From contig NZ_PJCF01000087.1 in NCBI RefSeq assembly GCF_002835935.1, forward strand, positions 186,001-250,000: a stretch of DNA of 64,000 nt, written 5' to 3'. Within the stretch, counting starts at the first letter, position 1. Each line of letters begins with the position of its first letter. Below are positions 55,199 through 63,536 of this stretch, piece after piece. This DNA is from Paraglaciecola sp. MB-3u-78. Its GTDB lineage: Bacteria; Pseudomonadota; Gammaproteobacteria; Enterobacterales; Alteromonadaceae. The notes below the pieces were generated by a model, which saw only the letters and a program-made list of their open reading frames with translations, was not told the DNA's origin and did not search any database. A program made the translations under genes and the position numbers.

Positions 55199-55627
55199 TT
55201 AATATTGCGTTTCAATCCAACTTTCAAAAATCAAACAAGCGGATACGCTATCAACTTTTTGTTTGTCGAGTTTTTTGAAGCCACCGAGTTCAAACAAACG
55301 GGCTTTGGCGTCGACTGTGGTTAAACGTTCGTCGCACGTTTCCACTGCTACTTTATATTTAGCATTAAGACGGTTGGCGAATTTTTTGGCAGAAAATGTG
55401 ACTTGTTGACTAGAGCCATCCATATTCAGCGGTAAACCAACGACCGCTAATTGTGGAGACCATTCGGCAAACAGTTTTGCCACAACATCCCAATTAGGAA
55501 TGCCATCTACTGCCTTGAGGGCGTTAAGTGGAGACGCAGTGCCTGTTATCTCCTGCCCTACCGCTACGCCTATGCTTTTAGTCCCAAAATCGAAGGCTAA
55601 GATAGTACGTTGACCTTGTTTACTCAT
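55199..55627 (-). CDS. ruvX: Holliday junction resolvase-like / pre-16S rRNA nuclease YqgF (RuvX)
   Basis: A 142-residue RNase H-fold protein. [20 protein letters not shown] holds the first catalytic Asp, [13 protein letters not shown] the second motif, and [13 protein letters not shown] the following acidic motif. YqgF is essential in E. coli and is linked to 16S rRNA 5'-end maturation. It lies downstream of yqgE on the same strand, the usual gamma-proteobacterial order gshB-yqgE-ruvX. The length is normal and the ATG start is clear. Confidence 0.96.
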   Translation of the reverse strand: MSKQGQRTILAFDFGTKSIGVAVGQEITGTASPLNALKAVDGIPNWDVVAKLFAEWSPQLAVVGLPLNMDGSSQQVTFSAKKFANRLNAKYKVAVETCDERLTTVDAKARLFELGGFKKLDKQKVDSVSACLIFESWIETQY

Positions 55628-55667
55628 GTGACATCATTATGTGGGTATCATCGAGGGAAAGTCTCAT

Positions 55668-56225
55668 TCAGGCGTGACCGATATCTGGGCCAAGCTGCCA
55701 TACATCTATGCCTAAGCGCTGAACCGCGGTTTCCCATTTTTTATGGATAGGAGTATCAAATAAAATGTCTGTATCGGCTTCGACCATTAACCATGAGCTG
55801 GTTTGAATCTCTTCTTCTAGTTGCCCTGCGGACCAGCCGGCGTAACCCAGCATAATCAGAGACTTTTCTGGTGCATCGTTATTGCCCAACGAAGATATAA
55901 TATCTTTGGAAGTAGTTACCATGACTTCAGGGGTCATGGTTAAACTTGAAGCCCAACCGGGCTGCGAGGTGTGCAAAATAAAACCACGGTCTTGGCTAAC
56001 AGGACCACCAGCCAAAATAATATCTTCAGCTTTTTCGGCAATCACTTCGGCCTTGTCGTCAACCTGTGCAACCAACTCCTTTAACTTCATGCCCACAGGT
56101 TGATTGATTATCAGCCCCATGGCGCCATGTTCGTTATGCTCACAAATATACGTGACCGTTCGTGCGAAATATGGGTCGTCCATGCTCGGAGACGCTATAA
56201 GTAAATAATTCTGCAAACTTTGCAT
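55668..56225 (-). CDS. yqgE: YqgE/AlgH family protein
   Basis: A 185-residue protein. MQSLQNYLLIASPSMDDPYF is the family N-terminus. HNEHGAMGLIINQPVGMKLK, ILAGGPVSQDRGFILHTSQ and GYAGWSAGQLEEEIQTSSWL are its conserved blocks. The biochemical function is unknown; AlgH was named for an effect on alginate in Pseudomonas, but this is not established as direct. It sits between gshB and ruvX with short spacers and is part of that operon. Confidence 0.96.
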   Translation of the reverse strand: MQSLQNYLLIASPSMDDPYFARTVTYICEHNEHGAMGLIINQPVGMKLKELVAQVDDKAEVIAEKAEDIILAGGPVSQDRGFILHTSQPGWASSLTMTPEVMVTTSKDIISSLGNNDAPEKSLIMLGYAGWSAGQLEEEIQTSSWLMVEADTDILFDTPIHKKWETAVQRLGIDVWQLGPDIGHA

Positions 56226-56233
56226 AGTAAAAT

Positions 56234-57196
56234 TTATGCTCCTTTACCAGCCAAAAGCCGCTTTTCAATGGCGTCGAATAACATACCTGTGATATTCACG
56301 TCATAAGCAGCTTCAATTTCTCGCACGCAAGTTGGGCTGGTCACATTGATTTCTGTGACTCTATCACCAATCACATCTAAGCCTACAAATAACAGACCTT
56401 TTTCGACTAAAAGGGGGGCGATAGTCTCGGCAATTTTAAAGTCAGACTCTGATAAAGGTTGTGGTATACCTGTGCCGCCTGCAGCCAAATTACCACGATT
56501 TTCACCTTTAGTTGGCAACCTTGCTAATGCATAAGGTACCACTTGTCCATCAACAATTAGGATGCGTTTATCGCCGTCTTTAATCTCGGGTAAAAACTTC
56601 TGAAACATAGCGTAACGAGTGCCCAGTTCAGTTAGGGTTTCAATGATTACCCCCAAGTTATTACCGTCTTCCTTGACCCTAAAAATTGAGCTGCCACCCA
56701 TACCATCCAAGGGTTTACAAATGATATCTTTATGCTTTTGATGAAACGCTTTAACTAATGCAGTATCTCTTGTAACTAATGTATCTGCTACTAAATCAGG
56801 GAACCATGAAGTAAACAACTTCTCATTAAAATCCCTTAAACTTTGGGCTCTGTTGACCACCAAAGTTCCCGCTTGCTCAGCCAGTTCAAACATATGCGTG
56901 GCATAAATAAACTCATTGTCTACTGGGGGATCTTTACGCATCAAAATCACATCTAACTCAGCTAAACTTTGATGTAATTCTTTACCTAATGTAAACCATT
57001 TGTCTGCATTTGGCTCCACAGCCAAACTAGCCATTCGCGCCATAGGTTTACCATTTTGTAAATACAGGTCGCCCATTTCCATATAGAACAATTCGTAGCC
57101 ACGCTTTTGCGCATCAAGCAACATAGCAAAACTGGTGTCTTTTTTGATATTAATGGACTGAATGGGATCCATCACTATGCCAAGTTTAATGGTCAA
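56234..57196 (-). CDS. gshB: Glutathione synthetase
   Basis: A 320-residue ATP-grasp enzyme that joins gamma-glutamylcysteine and glycine. The N-terminus IKLGIVMDPIQSINIKKDTS is diagnostic. DVILMRKDPPVDNEFIYATH, KPLDGMGGSSIFRV (glycine-rich lid), GDKRILIVDGQVVPYALARL and NLAAGGTG follow, then EINVTSPTCVREIE at the metal/ATP site. It is first in the gshB-yqgE-ruvX run on the minus strand. Length and motifs are normal. Confidence 0.97.
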   Translation of the reverse strand: MTIKLGIVMDPIQSINIKKDTSFAMLLDAQKRGYELFYMEMGDLYLQNGKPMARMASLAVEPNADKWFTLGKELHQSLAELDVILMRKDPPVDNEFIYATHMFELAEQAGTLVVNRAQSLRDFNEKLFTSWFPDLVADTLVTRDTALVKAFHQKHKDIICKPLDGMGGSSIFRVKEDGNNLGVIIETLTELGTRYAMFQKFLPEIKDGDKRILIVDGQVVPYALARLPTKGENRGNLAAGGTGIPQPLSESDFKIAETIAPLLVEKGLLFVGLDVIGDRVTEINVTSPTCVREIEAAYDVNITGMLFDAIEKRLLAGKGA

Positions 57197-57332
57197 TGTT
57201 GTTCCTTAGAAGTGTTATTCAGACGTTAGCTGAACGTTTGAAAGACGAGTATTTGAATATGAACTCGATTTTGAGGCAATTATTACATAATTCAAGCTTG
57301 TATTTGGATCAAAGCAAGAAAGTTTGAAATTA

Positions 57333-57359
57333 AACCCGCGCAATGTCTATTCACGGGTT
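57333..57359 (-). terminator. Possible hairpin downstream of the TPR gene
   Basis: aacccg (57333-57338) pairs with cgggtt (57354-57359), with some outward pairing. It lies 3' of the TPR gene on the minus strand, ahead of gshB. The stem is short and the T tract weak. Confidence 0.3.
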
Positions 57360-57382
57360 AGTTTAAAGGATTAACGGGGTAT

Positions 57383-58363
57383 CTAGATCCTCTTTGCGGC
57401 CTTCTTTGCTTGTTTCGCTAATTCCTTGTTATCTGTTTTTGCCAAACGTAAATATATCGTTTTAGCTTCTAAGGTCTGTGAATTGAGAGCCATTAGGTTA
57501 GCCAAACGAAATTCTGCCCAAGGTTTAGGTGCCAAACCATCCATATCTGGCCCTTCATCGATAAACTCATGCAAAGCCTTTATACCCGCATTAATATTAA
57601 TTTCACCTAAAACAGCTGTTCTACCTAGTTGGTACAAGGCATTGTATTTTGCAACAACACTTTCTTCAGTTTCAGCCTTTTTACTGATTGCCATAGTTAA
57701 TTCTTCAAACGCAGCTTGATAGTTTTCTTTTTGTTGATGGAGCATGCCTGCTTGCAAGAAAAAATCAGGAATATCTTTATAAGTCTGTTTTGCTTGCTGC
57801 AAAAGAGCATCTGCTAGCGCGTCATTATCTTGTGATAGTTCATAATTAATCTCAGCTTCTAGGCCTGCTTTTGGATCAAGTAGCCTAATTTTTTCCATTT
57901 GGACTTTGGCTATATCAAGGTCGCCACCTGCAATGCTGGGCGCGCCAGTGTGGAATTGCATTAATCCTTTTCTATATTTGATGGAGTCAGGCTGCAGTTC
58001 TACTGCTTTCGTAAAACTATTAACCGATTTTTCTGCGTAACTTAAAGCTGAAAAAATGGAACCTGATGCCTGGCGCCCCATGATAGCGCCACGAACATAA
58101 TAGGCTTGTGCATCGTTTAAATTAGCCTTAACCGCTTTTTCAATCCAATCTTCAGCTTCATCTAGATCAGTATCCATATAGATTTTGGCCAAATAAAGCA
58201 TCGCCTCAGGGTTTTGTTTTTGTTCTTTAAATAAATCGATTGCTTGTTCTGTTTGACCCGCTTTTAAGGCAACAACTGCTTGTTCTAAAGTATCCGCAGA
58301 AGCCAAACTTGATAAGCTTAAACAACCGGCAAAGAGTATTTTTGATGCAAGATTAATCGACAT
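57383..58363 (-). CDS. Secreted tetratricopeptide-repeat protein
   Basis: A 326-residue protein with a signal peptide (about residues 1-23, LSSLASADT). The mature part is built of TPR-like helix pairs: LKAGQTEQAIDLFKEQKQNP, AMLYLAKIYMDTDLDEAEDW, DAQAYYVRGAIMGRQAS and FLQAGMLHQQKENYQAAFEE. Such periplasmic solenoids mediate protein-protein contacts. No enzyme domain is present. It is separated from gshB by 186 bases with a possible terminator, so it is likely its own unit. The specific partner is unknown. Confidence 0.85.
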   Translation of the reverse strand: MSINLASKILFAGCLSLSSLASADTLEQAVVALKAGQTEQAIDLFKEQKQNPEAMLYLAKIYMDTDLDEAEDWIEKAVKANLNDAQAYYVRGAIMGRQASGSIFSALSYAEKSVNSFTKAVELQPDSIKYRKGLMQFHTGAPSIAGGDLDIAKVQMEKIRLLDPKAGLEAEINYELSQDNDALADALLQQAKQTYKDIPDFFLQAGMLHQQKENYQAAFEELTMAISKKAETEESVVAKYNALYQLGRTAVLGEININAGIKALHEFIDEGPDMDGLAPKPWAEFRLANLMALNSQTLEAKTIYLRLAKTDNKELAKQAKKAAKRI

Positions 58364-58435
58364 TATTTTCCTTAATTTTCAATATGCTGCGTAATAATTC
58401 AGTTTTTCAGACGGCAAGTAGACTATTCAGTTCAA

Positions 58436-59176
58436 TTAAATTAATTTTTTTGCCGCCAGACCCTCTTTATATTTGCGTGACATACGTGCAATCGCAATGG
58501 TTCCAATAACGCCAGGCGCAACCCAAAAAACAAGCTGAAACGGGCCTAAGTCACCAAACATGCTACGGCCCCCGAAAGCAAGGAAAGCGGTATAAGCAGC
58601 AATACCTGAACCTATAAAAGCACTTAAGTGTTCAACCAGCCAGCGATTGGCTGACACTGAATTAGCCAAACAAAAACGCCCAGTTTGAATAGCCAATACC
58701 GCCCCTAACACGCCAAATATTATATGTAGCGTGTTTGAGTATATTAAGCCAAATAAAAGAAGAATTAGCCCACCAATGAACAATAAACCAATACTGAATA
58801 AGTGTGGCAACTGACGCATATTACTGTGCTGAGTTTTATTCCTTAATACTAAAATACCATGGCGAACATTTACAAAAGTTAATAGGCTTAAATACAGTAA
58901 AAAACTCCAGAAAATGCGTAATGTCGAAGCAAGTTGTTGTGTATTCGTATTTTCGTGTACTAATTGGTGTTTGATGACTAAAGGGGCATATATCACCATT
59001 AAAGCCATTAAAGCACCAGACGCCGCCACGGCATACATAGTATTTGCGTAATAGCGACCAAACTTACGGTGATCTAAGCCACCTTTTTTAGTGACAATTG
59101 GCACCCAAAAAAGCAATAAAGCCATACTTCCGACAATAATATGAATAAAGAATAATACACTGTGAATGGTGTTCAT
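58436..59176 (-). CDS. DUF2306-like membrane protein
   Basis: A 246-residue protein with about seven hydrophobic helices. The N-terminus has FFIHIIVGSMALLLFWVPIV, then KKGGLDHRKFGRYYANTMY, which matches the H-x2-x-G ... KGG-x-HR-x-GR-x-Y pattern of DUF2306 and related small membrane proteins. The role is unknown; paired histidines in helices make heme binding conceivable, but nothing proves it. It is divergent from the histidine kinase gene with a short intergenic gap. Confidence 0.7.
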   Translation of the reverse strand: MNTIHSVLFFIHIIVGSMALLLFWVPIVTKKGGLDHRKFGRYYANTMYAVAASGALMALMVIYAPLVIKHQLVHENTNTQQLASTLRIFWSFLLYLSLLTFVNVRHGILVLRNKTQHSNMRQLPHLFSIGLLFIGGLILLLFGLIYSNTLHIIFGVLGAVLAIQTGRFCLANSVSANRWLVEHLSAFIGSGIAAYTAFLAFGGRSMFGDLGPFQLVFWVAPGVIGTIAIARMSRKYKEGLAAKKLI

Positions 59177-59338
59177 AAATTGACTCCTATTTAAACAACA
59201 TCCTCAGCATAGGACGGATTGAATATCGACATAAGTGCCAAAAGTCACGATATAAAATATGACTTATGGCCTATAGCTGGTTGCGATAAAATACTGGTAA
59301 GCTTACTAACCAAGCTTGTAAAAACAATCGGCAGTGTA

Positions 59339-59792
59339 ATGCGAGAAAAACTGAAACCACTATTTCCATTAGATATTTTTAGTGCAGTAGGCACTTGGGC
59401 AATAGTCGCCATCAGTGCTTGTTACTTTATGTTAGCTGATACCAGCTACGATATATGCAGTGTTATTGCAGCAGCATGCTTACATATTTGTTTTATTACT
59501 CTTTGGTTACGCTCAACTAGCGAAACAACACAAAACGCCTCGCGAATATCTAAAATGGTGTTGCTTAGTGTGCAATATGTCTGCGTAATAAGTTTGTACT
59601 TTTTAGTACCTTACAATTATACGGCGATACTCATAACCATTTGGTGCACGTTACTGCCTAAAGTGATGAGTGTGCGCAGCGCCATGTTAACCGCTCCACT
59701 TTGGTCATCGCCACTATGGCTTATTTATCAGTTTCATTGGCAAGAACAGTATGCATTTGTGTCTTCCGCTTTGTTTTTTATGTTTAATATTT
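59339..59792 (+). pseudogene. Histidine kinase, N-terminal membrane part; gene split by an insertion sequence
   Basis: This part encodes about five membrane helices (AVGTWAIVAISACYFML, ICSVIAAACLHICFITLWLR, YVCVISLYFLVP and others), the sensor module of a DesK-like kinase. The frame continues upstream to a TTG at 59219, but ATG 59339 (MREKLKPLFPLD) is the more credible start. After 59792 the reading frame enters the IS. Removing the IS and one copy of the 8-bp duplication restores an open frame through 62037 (FMFNIFALIMVNTATKE at the junction). The full kinase would have about 380-420 residues. As it stands, sensor and catalytic parts are separated. Confidence 0.85.
59785..59792. repeat. 8-bp target-site duplication, left copy
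   Basis: taatattt directly precedes the IS end GTAACTATTCAG. The identical octamer follows the right end at 61344-61351. Eight base pairs is the normal duplication length for IS66-family elements. Confidence 0.95.
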
Positions 59793-61343
59793 GTAACTAT
59801 TCAGGTCGCGCAGATGAAAAGATGTCAGGAAGCCTGCCCTTGAACAATAGTCGCAACGCCTCACTTGCTGAAACATCTTGCTTGCGACAACTGGATATGT
59901 AACTGCGAAGCAAACAAAACATATCCGCACCGTTTTGACTTCTGAAACATCCCGATATTTTTTGATGTACTTTTGTCATTCGAATATCGTTTTCCCCTTG
60001 ATTGTTAGTAAAGGGGACATCTTTTATTTCGATAAATCTAAGCGCATCATTTTCAAATTCTCTGAGCCGTTCAAGCAAGGCGCGCGCTTTGGTTCGTTTT
60101 AAACGACCCCGTTGTCCTGCTGGTCGGTCCTCCTCATTTGGTGGCGGACACTCCTTATCACCCTCAAAGAGTATTTCACGGTACTGTTCTCTGGCGACGC
60201 GGGCAGACTCTGGCGTTAACTTACCGTCATTATCCTTCACGTCCTGACAAAGCTTGGTCAGCAGTGCACGCATTTCATTGGCCCATTTCTGCTTGTCTTG
60301 CTCCCACGCTCTTTCCAATTCTCTCAAATGATGGGCATTGCACAGAGAATGTTCACATAGGATATATTTGTAGTAAGGTTTCCAGTGGTCATGGCACAGA
60401 ATGCCCGTAAAGCATGGCAGTATCTCGGCCGCATCCATGGCCTCTTTCCCACGTTTATCGTGGGCATGGAAATACGTCCAGGTAAGTGATGAGGCACAAT
60501 GTAACCAACGCCGCTTGCCGTTAATGTTGACGCCTGTTTCATCAACATGCAGCACGGGTGATGCTCGTAGTGCGGCTTTGATCCGATCCGCGGCACCTGT
60601 TTGCTCAATTAAATCTGACGCTTTTTGATTGAAGTTAAACAAGGTTCCCGCACTGATCGGAATATTGAGTTGATCGGAAAAATACTCTTCAATACGTTTA
60701 TAAGGCAGCAATTGATATTGTGACAGGTAAACCGCGTGCGCTTTAATGCCATCGCCATATTGGATAGCACTGTTAACACCTTGTGGAAACTCAGCTGTGA
60801 ATTTCTTGCCTGTTTCGTTGAGCAGTATTTGCGCTCTGTATTCGGTGACCATGCGTGATATTTCTATGTCAACCACTTGACGACACTGGACGCCAGCATC
60901 ACGATACTTCCCAGGAGGCAATAGCGCCCTGTTTACGGGAATATCCTTGACTACATCGGGCTCTTCGAACGGGCTCAGCGTTTTACCCTCCCGCCCTTTC
61001 TGGCCGCCGGCCGGATTGTCAGATTTAGTCCTTGAATTCTTCTTTCTATCAAAATCTGTGGAGGGTGGTTTACTGCTGTTTTGGCTATTTAGTCCTAATC
61101 GATTAGCAAGCAAAGACACAACCAGCATGATCAATTCAATTGCCGCTCTTAAGGCCGGCGAAATTGATTTATCCTCTGTAAGCAACTTTTTTGTTGAATC
61201 GATCACACTGTCGATTTCAATGCCGTCAATCTTCATTGGTTAATAACTAAAGTGATATTAAGGCAAGTCTGACATCCTAGCGGGATCAGTCAATACGATC
61301 GCTGGGATCGTCAAAATATATTTTCATGAGGCTGAATAGTTAC
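59793..61343 (-). mobile_element. Complete IS66-family element, ISBst12-like (single transposase gene)
   Basis: A 1551-bp element with a 12-bp perfect terminal inverted repeat: GTAACTATTCAG at 59793-59804 and its complement at 61332-61343, starting with the IS66-type GTAA. It carries one gene only, the tnpC-type transposase, as in the ISBst12 subgroup that lacks tnpA and tnpB. It is bounded by an exact 8-bp target duplication, taatattt, on both sides, which shows recent insertion into a histidine kinase gene. A decayed copy of the same element lies at 46281-46609. Confidence 0.93.
59797..61236 (-). CDS. IS66-family transposase (TnpC type)
   Basis: A 479-residue protein. The N-terminal helix and linker (LNSQNSSKPPSTDFDRKKNS) match the IS66 pattern NSSKPPS-D. 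A zinc-binding-like part then leads to the catalytic domain: SPVLHVDETGVNINGKRRWL holds the first Asp and GILCHDHWKPYYKY the second. FTNNQGENDIRMTKVHQKIS holds the catalytic Glu near the C-terminus. The stop codon lies inside the left terminal repeat of the element. The frame is intact, so the transposase is probably functional. Confidence 0.95.
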   Translation of the reverse strand: MKIDGIEIDSVIDSTKKLLTEDKSISPALRAAIELIMLVVSLLANRLGLNSQNSSKPPSTDFDRKKNSRTKSDNPAGGQKGREGKTLSPFEEPDVVKDIPVNRALLPPGKYRDAGVQCRQVVDIEISRMVTEYRAQILLNETGKKFTAEFPQGVNSAIQYGDGIKAHAVYLSQYQLLPYKRIEEYFSDQLNIPISAGTLFNFNQKASDLIEQTGAADRIKAALRASPVLHVDETGVNINGKRRWLHCASSLTWTYFHAHDKRGKEAMDAAEILPCFTGILCHDHWKPYYKYILCEHSLCNAHHLRELERAWEQDKQKWANEMRALLTKLCQDVKDNDGKLTPESARVAREQYREILFEGDKECPPPNEEDRPAGQRGRLKRTKARALLERLREFENDALRFIEIKDVPFTNNQGENDIRMTKVHQKISGCFRSQNGADMFCLLRSYISSCRKQDVSASEALRLLFKGRLPDIFSSARPE

Positions 61344-61351
61344 TAATATTT
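61344..61351. repeat. 8-bp target-site duplication, right copy
   Basis: taatattt immediately follows the right inverted repeat and matches 59785-59792 exactly. Confidence 0.95.
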
Positions 61352-62037
61352 TTGCCTTGATCATGGTCAATACCGCTACCAAGGAACGTCAAGCTAAAGA
61401 ACGTGCCAATCAGTTAAATCGTGAATTATTAGCCACCCAAAAGTTACTTAGCCAGGCGAGTAAACAAGCAGAGCGAGTTAGAATTGCACGGAATATCCAT
61501 GACTTACTTGGCCATCATCTGACCGCCTTAATAATTAATTTGCAAGTCGCCTCTAGAATTACCCAAGGCGAGACCAAGGAAAAAATTGAAACCTGCCATG
61601 GCTTAGCCAAGTTGCTACTCAGCGATGTGCGAGAAGCCGTATCTGAAATTCGAGATAAATCAGATGTAGAATTAAAAGATGCATTGATGACATTATTCGA
61701 CAAATTACCACGATTAAAAGTACAACTGCACTTCGACGACAATCTCAATATTCATGAAGTCAACACGGCCGACACTATTATAAAATGTGTGCAAGAATCT
61801 GTGACCAACACTTTGAAACACAGCACTGCGGATGTGATGATACTGAATGTTAATAAAGACAAACAAGGTATCTCAGTTAACATAAGTGATAATGGCAAAC
61901 TCATTAAACACTTCGACATGGGAAATGGTTTAAGGGGCATGGTAGAGCGCTTATCGCTCATTGGTGGTCATGTAAACTTCACTCACGACAACAAGGGCTT
62001 TCGCACGTCGATAGCTATACCACAGGAGACCCTATGA
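61352..62037 (+). pseudogene. Histidine kinase, catalytic part (HisKA_3/HATPase); separated from its sensor by the IS
   Basis: This is the 3' part of the split kinase. The dimerisation/phospho-acceptor helix is ERVRIARNIHDLLGHHLTAL, with His as the phosphorylation site. The ATPase has the N-box in CVQESVTNTLKHS, the D-box in NISDNG and the G-box in MGNGLRGMVERL. Starts at TTG 61357 or ATG 61363 could still allow a soluble kinase fragment of about 225 residues, so residual activity is possible. Its end overlaps the response regulator gene by 4 bases. As a full sensor the gene is broken. Confidence 0.88.
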
Positions 62038-62687
62038 TCAATGTCATGTTAGTAGACGACCAAATGTTGGTAAGAGAGGGAATTAAAAGCTTACTGGCAC
62101 TAACACAAGATATTAAAGTCGTTGCAGAAGCGAGTGATGGTGAGCAAGTGCTTACAATATTACGAGACTCAATAGAACATCAAACTGTGGATGTGATCCT
62201 GATGGATATTAGTATGCCGGTAAAAACTGGCATCGAGGCGGTGCAGGGTTTACAAGGCGCTAGTATCGATATTCCCGTGATCATGCTGACGACCTTCGAC
62301 GATCATCAATTAGTGTTACAAGCTATTCAATCGGGAGCAAAAGGCTATTTACTTAAAGATGTGTCTTTGGAGACCTTAGTTGATGGCATTAAAACCGTGC
62401 ATCAGGGCAAAACCTTAATTCAACCCGCAATAACTGAACGCATCATTCAGGGTTTAAAAAAACATGCAGTTCACGATACACCATTACAGGAAACGCCTGA
62501 TATCAGTGAAAAAGAAAAAGAAGTGTTACGTCTGATGGCATCCGGTTACAGTAATAGAGAAATATCCAACGCAATGCATAAATCAGAGGGTACAGTTAAA
62601 AACCAGGTGTCGGCTATCCTCGGCAAATTAGGGGTCAGAGATCGGACTCGTGCCGTACTTAAAGCCATTGAAATTGGCATGATTTAG
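62034..62687 (+). CDS. NarL/LuxR-type response regulator
   Basis: A 217-residue two-domain regulator. The receiver (about 1-120) has VDDQMLVREGIKSLLA, the phospho-acceptor Asp in DVILMDISMPVKTG, and AKGYLLKDVS with the conserved Lys. The LuxR helix-turn-helix (about 150-210) has EKEKEVLRLMASGYSNREIS then MHKSEGTVKNQVSAIL. It overlaps the split histidine kinase gene (ATGA) and is its cognate regulator. Since the kinase is disrupted, its phosphorylation may be lost or rewired. Its own frame is intact. Confidence 0.95.
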   Translation: MINVMLVDDQMLVREGIKSLLALTQDIKVVAEASDGEQVLTILRDSIEHQTVDVILMDISMPVKTGIEAVQGLQGASIDIPVIMLTTFDDHQLVLQAIQSGAKGYLLKDVSLETLVDGIKTVHQGKTLIQPAITERIIQGLKKHAVHDTPLQETPDISEKEKEVLRLMASGYSNREISNAMHKSEGTVKNQVSAILGKLGVRDRTRAVLKAIEIGMI

Positions 62688-62696
62688 CATCCAAAG

Positions 62697-63536
62697 TTAA
62701 GCTTCACTACCGCCTTTTGTTCTTAGTTCTTCTAGTTTAAATTTATATTTTCGGCTGACCTTCACACTGTCACCAGATGTCAATTGTGCTTCGTATTCAC
62801 CATTTGAGTTTGGTGTCAGTCTTTTTAATTTACTCATATTGATCATCGCTGAACGATTAACCCTTGGAAAAAGGTTGGGATCGAGTTCTTGTTCAAATTG
62901 TTTAAGGGTTTTACGTATAATATGTGTACCGTCCAATGTATGCACACACATGTAATCACCAGCGGCTTCAATCCAAGAAATATCATCCAGCCTCACTCTG
63001 ATCCACTCCGAACCACTTTTCATAGAAACCGATCGCTGCAGTTCACTCATTGAGCCGCCACTCGTCACCTCTAAATTACGGATAAAACCATCAATGGAGT
63101 TACCCGTTTTGCGACTCAGTAATTCGTCTAGTTTATGGTGTTGCAGCACTACATCACTATCAAAAAAAGAATCCGTTAGCTTGCTTAAACAACTGGCTAA
63201 TCTGTCATCCGAAAACGGTTTAAGTAAATAATCAAAAGCCTGAAATTCGAAGGCATTTAGGGCAAACTCTCTAAATGCGGTGACAAACACTATTTTAGGC
63301 ACAGGAGTGGTATTTTGTGATAATAGTTCTGCCAGCTCTAGCCCGCTTAACCCTGACATCTCGATATCCACAAAAGCAATATCGGGTTGGAACTGCTCAA
63401 TCGCATTCAATGCATGCTGAGCAGATGGACATTGTGCAACTACATCAAACCTAGGATCATCATTCAACCTGAGCATTAAGCCTTCTCTGGCCAAACGTTC
63501 ATCATCAACAATGATGGCAGTCAATTGACGACTCAT
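62697..63536 (-). CDS. LytTR-type response regulator (LytR/AlgR family)
   Basis: A 279-residue regulator. The receiver (about 1-125) has AIIVDDERLAREGLMLRL, the phospho-Asp in DIAFVDIEMSGLSGLEL, and FQAFDYLLKPFSDDRL. The LytTR DNA-binding domain (about 170-275) has VRLDDISWIEAAGDYMCVHT, LKQFEQELDPNLFPRVNRSA and DSVKVSRKYKFKLEEL. It overlaps the sensor kinase gene by 4 bases and converges on the NarL-type regulator with a 9-base gap. It controls transcription together with the LytS-like kinase; targets are unknown. Confidence 0.95.
   Translation of the reverse strand: MSRQLTAIIVDDERLAREGLMLRLNDDPRFDVVAQCPSAQHALNAIEQFQPDIAFVDIEMSGLSGLELAELLSQNTTPVPKIVFVTAFREFALNAFEFQAFDYLLKPFSDDRLASCLSKLTDSFFDSDVVLQHHKLDELLSRKTGNSIDGFIRNLEVTSGGSMSELQRSVSMKSGSEWIRVRLDDISWIEAAGDYMCVHTLDGTHIIRKTLKQFEQELDPNLFPRVNRSAMINMSKLKRLTPNSNGEYEAQLTSGDSVKVSRKYKFKLEELRTKGGSEA

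Noticed and set aside
60002-60410. Several plus-strand open frames of 70-100 residues inside the IS66 element
   Set aside because: They are shadows of the intact minus-strand transposase and lie in a single-gene element.
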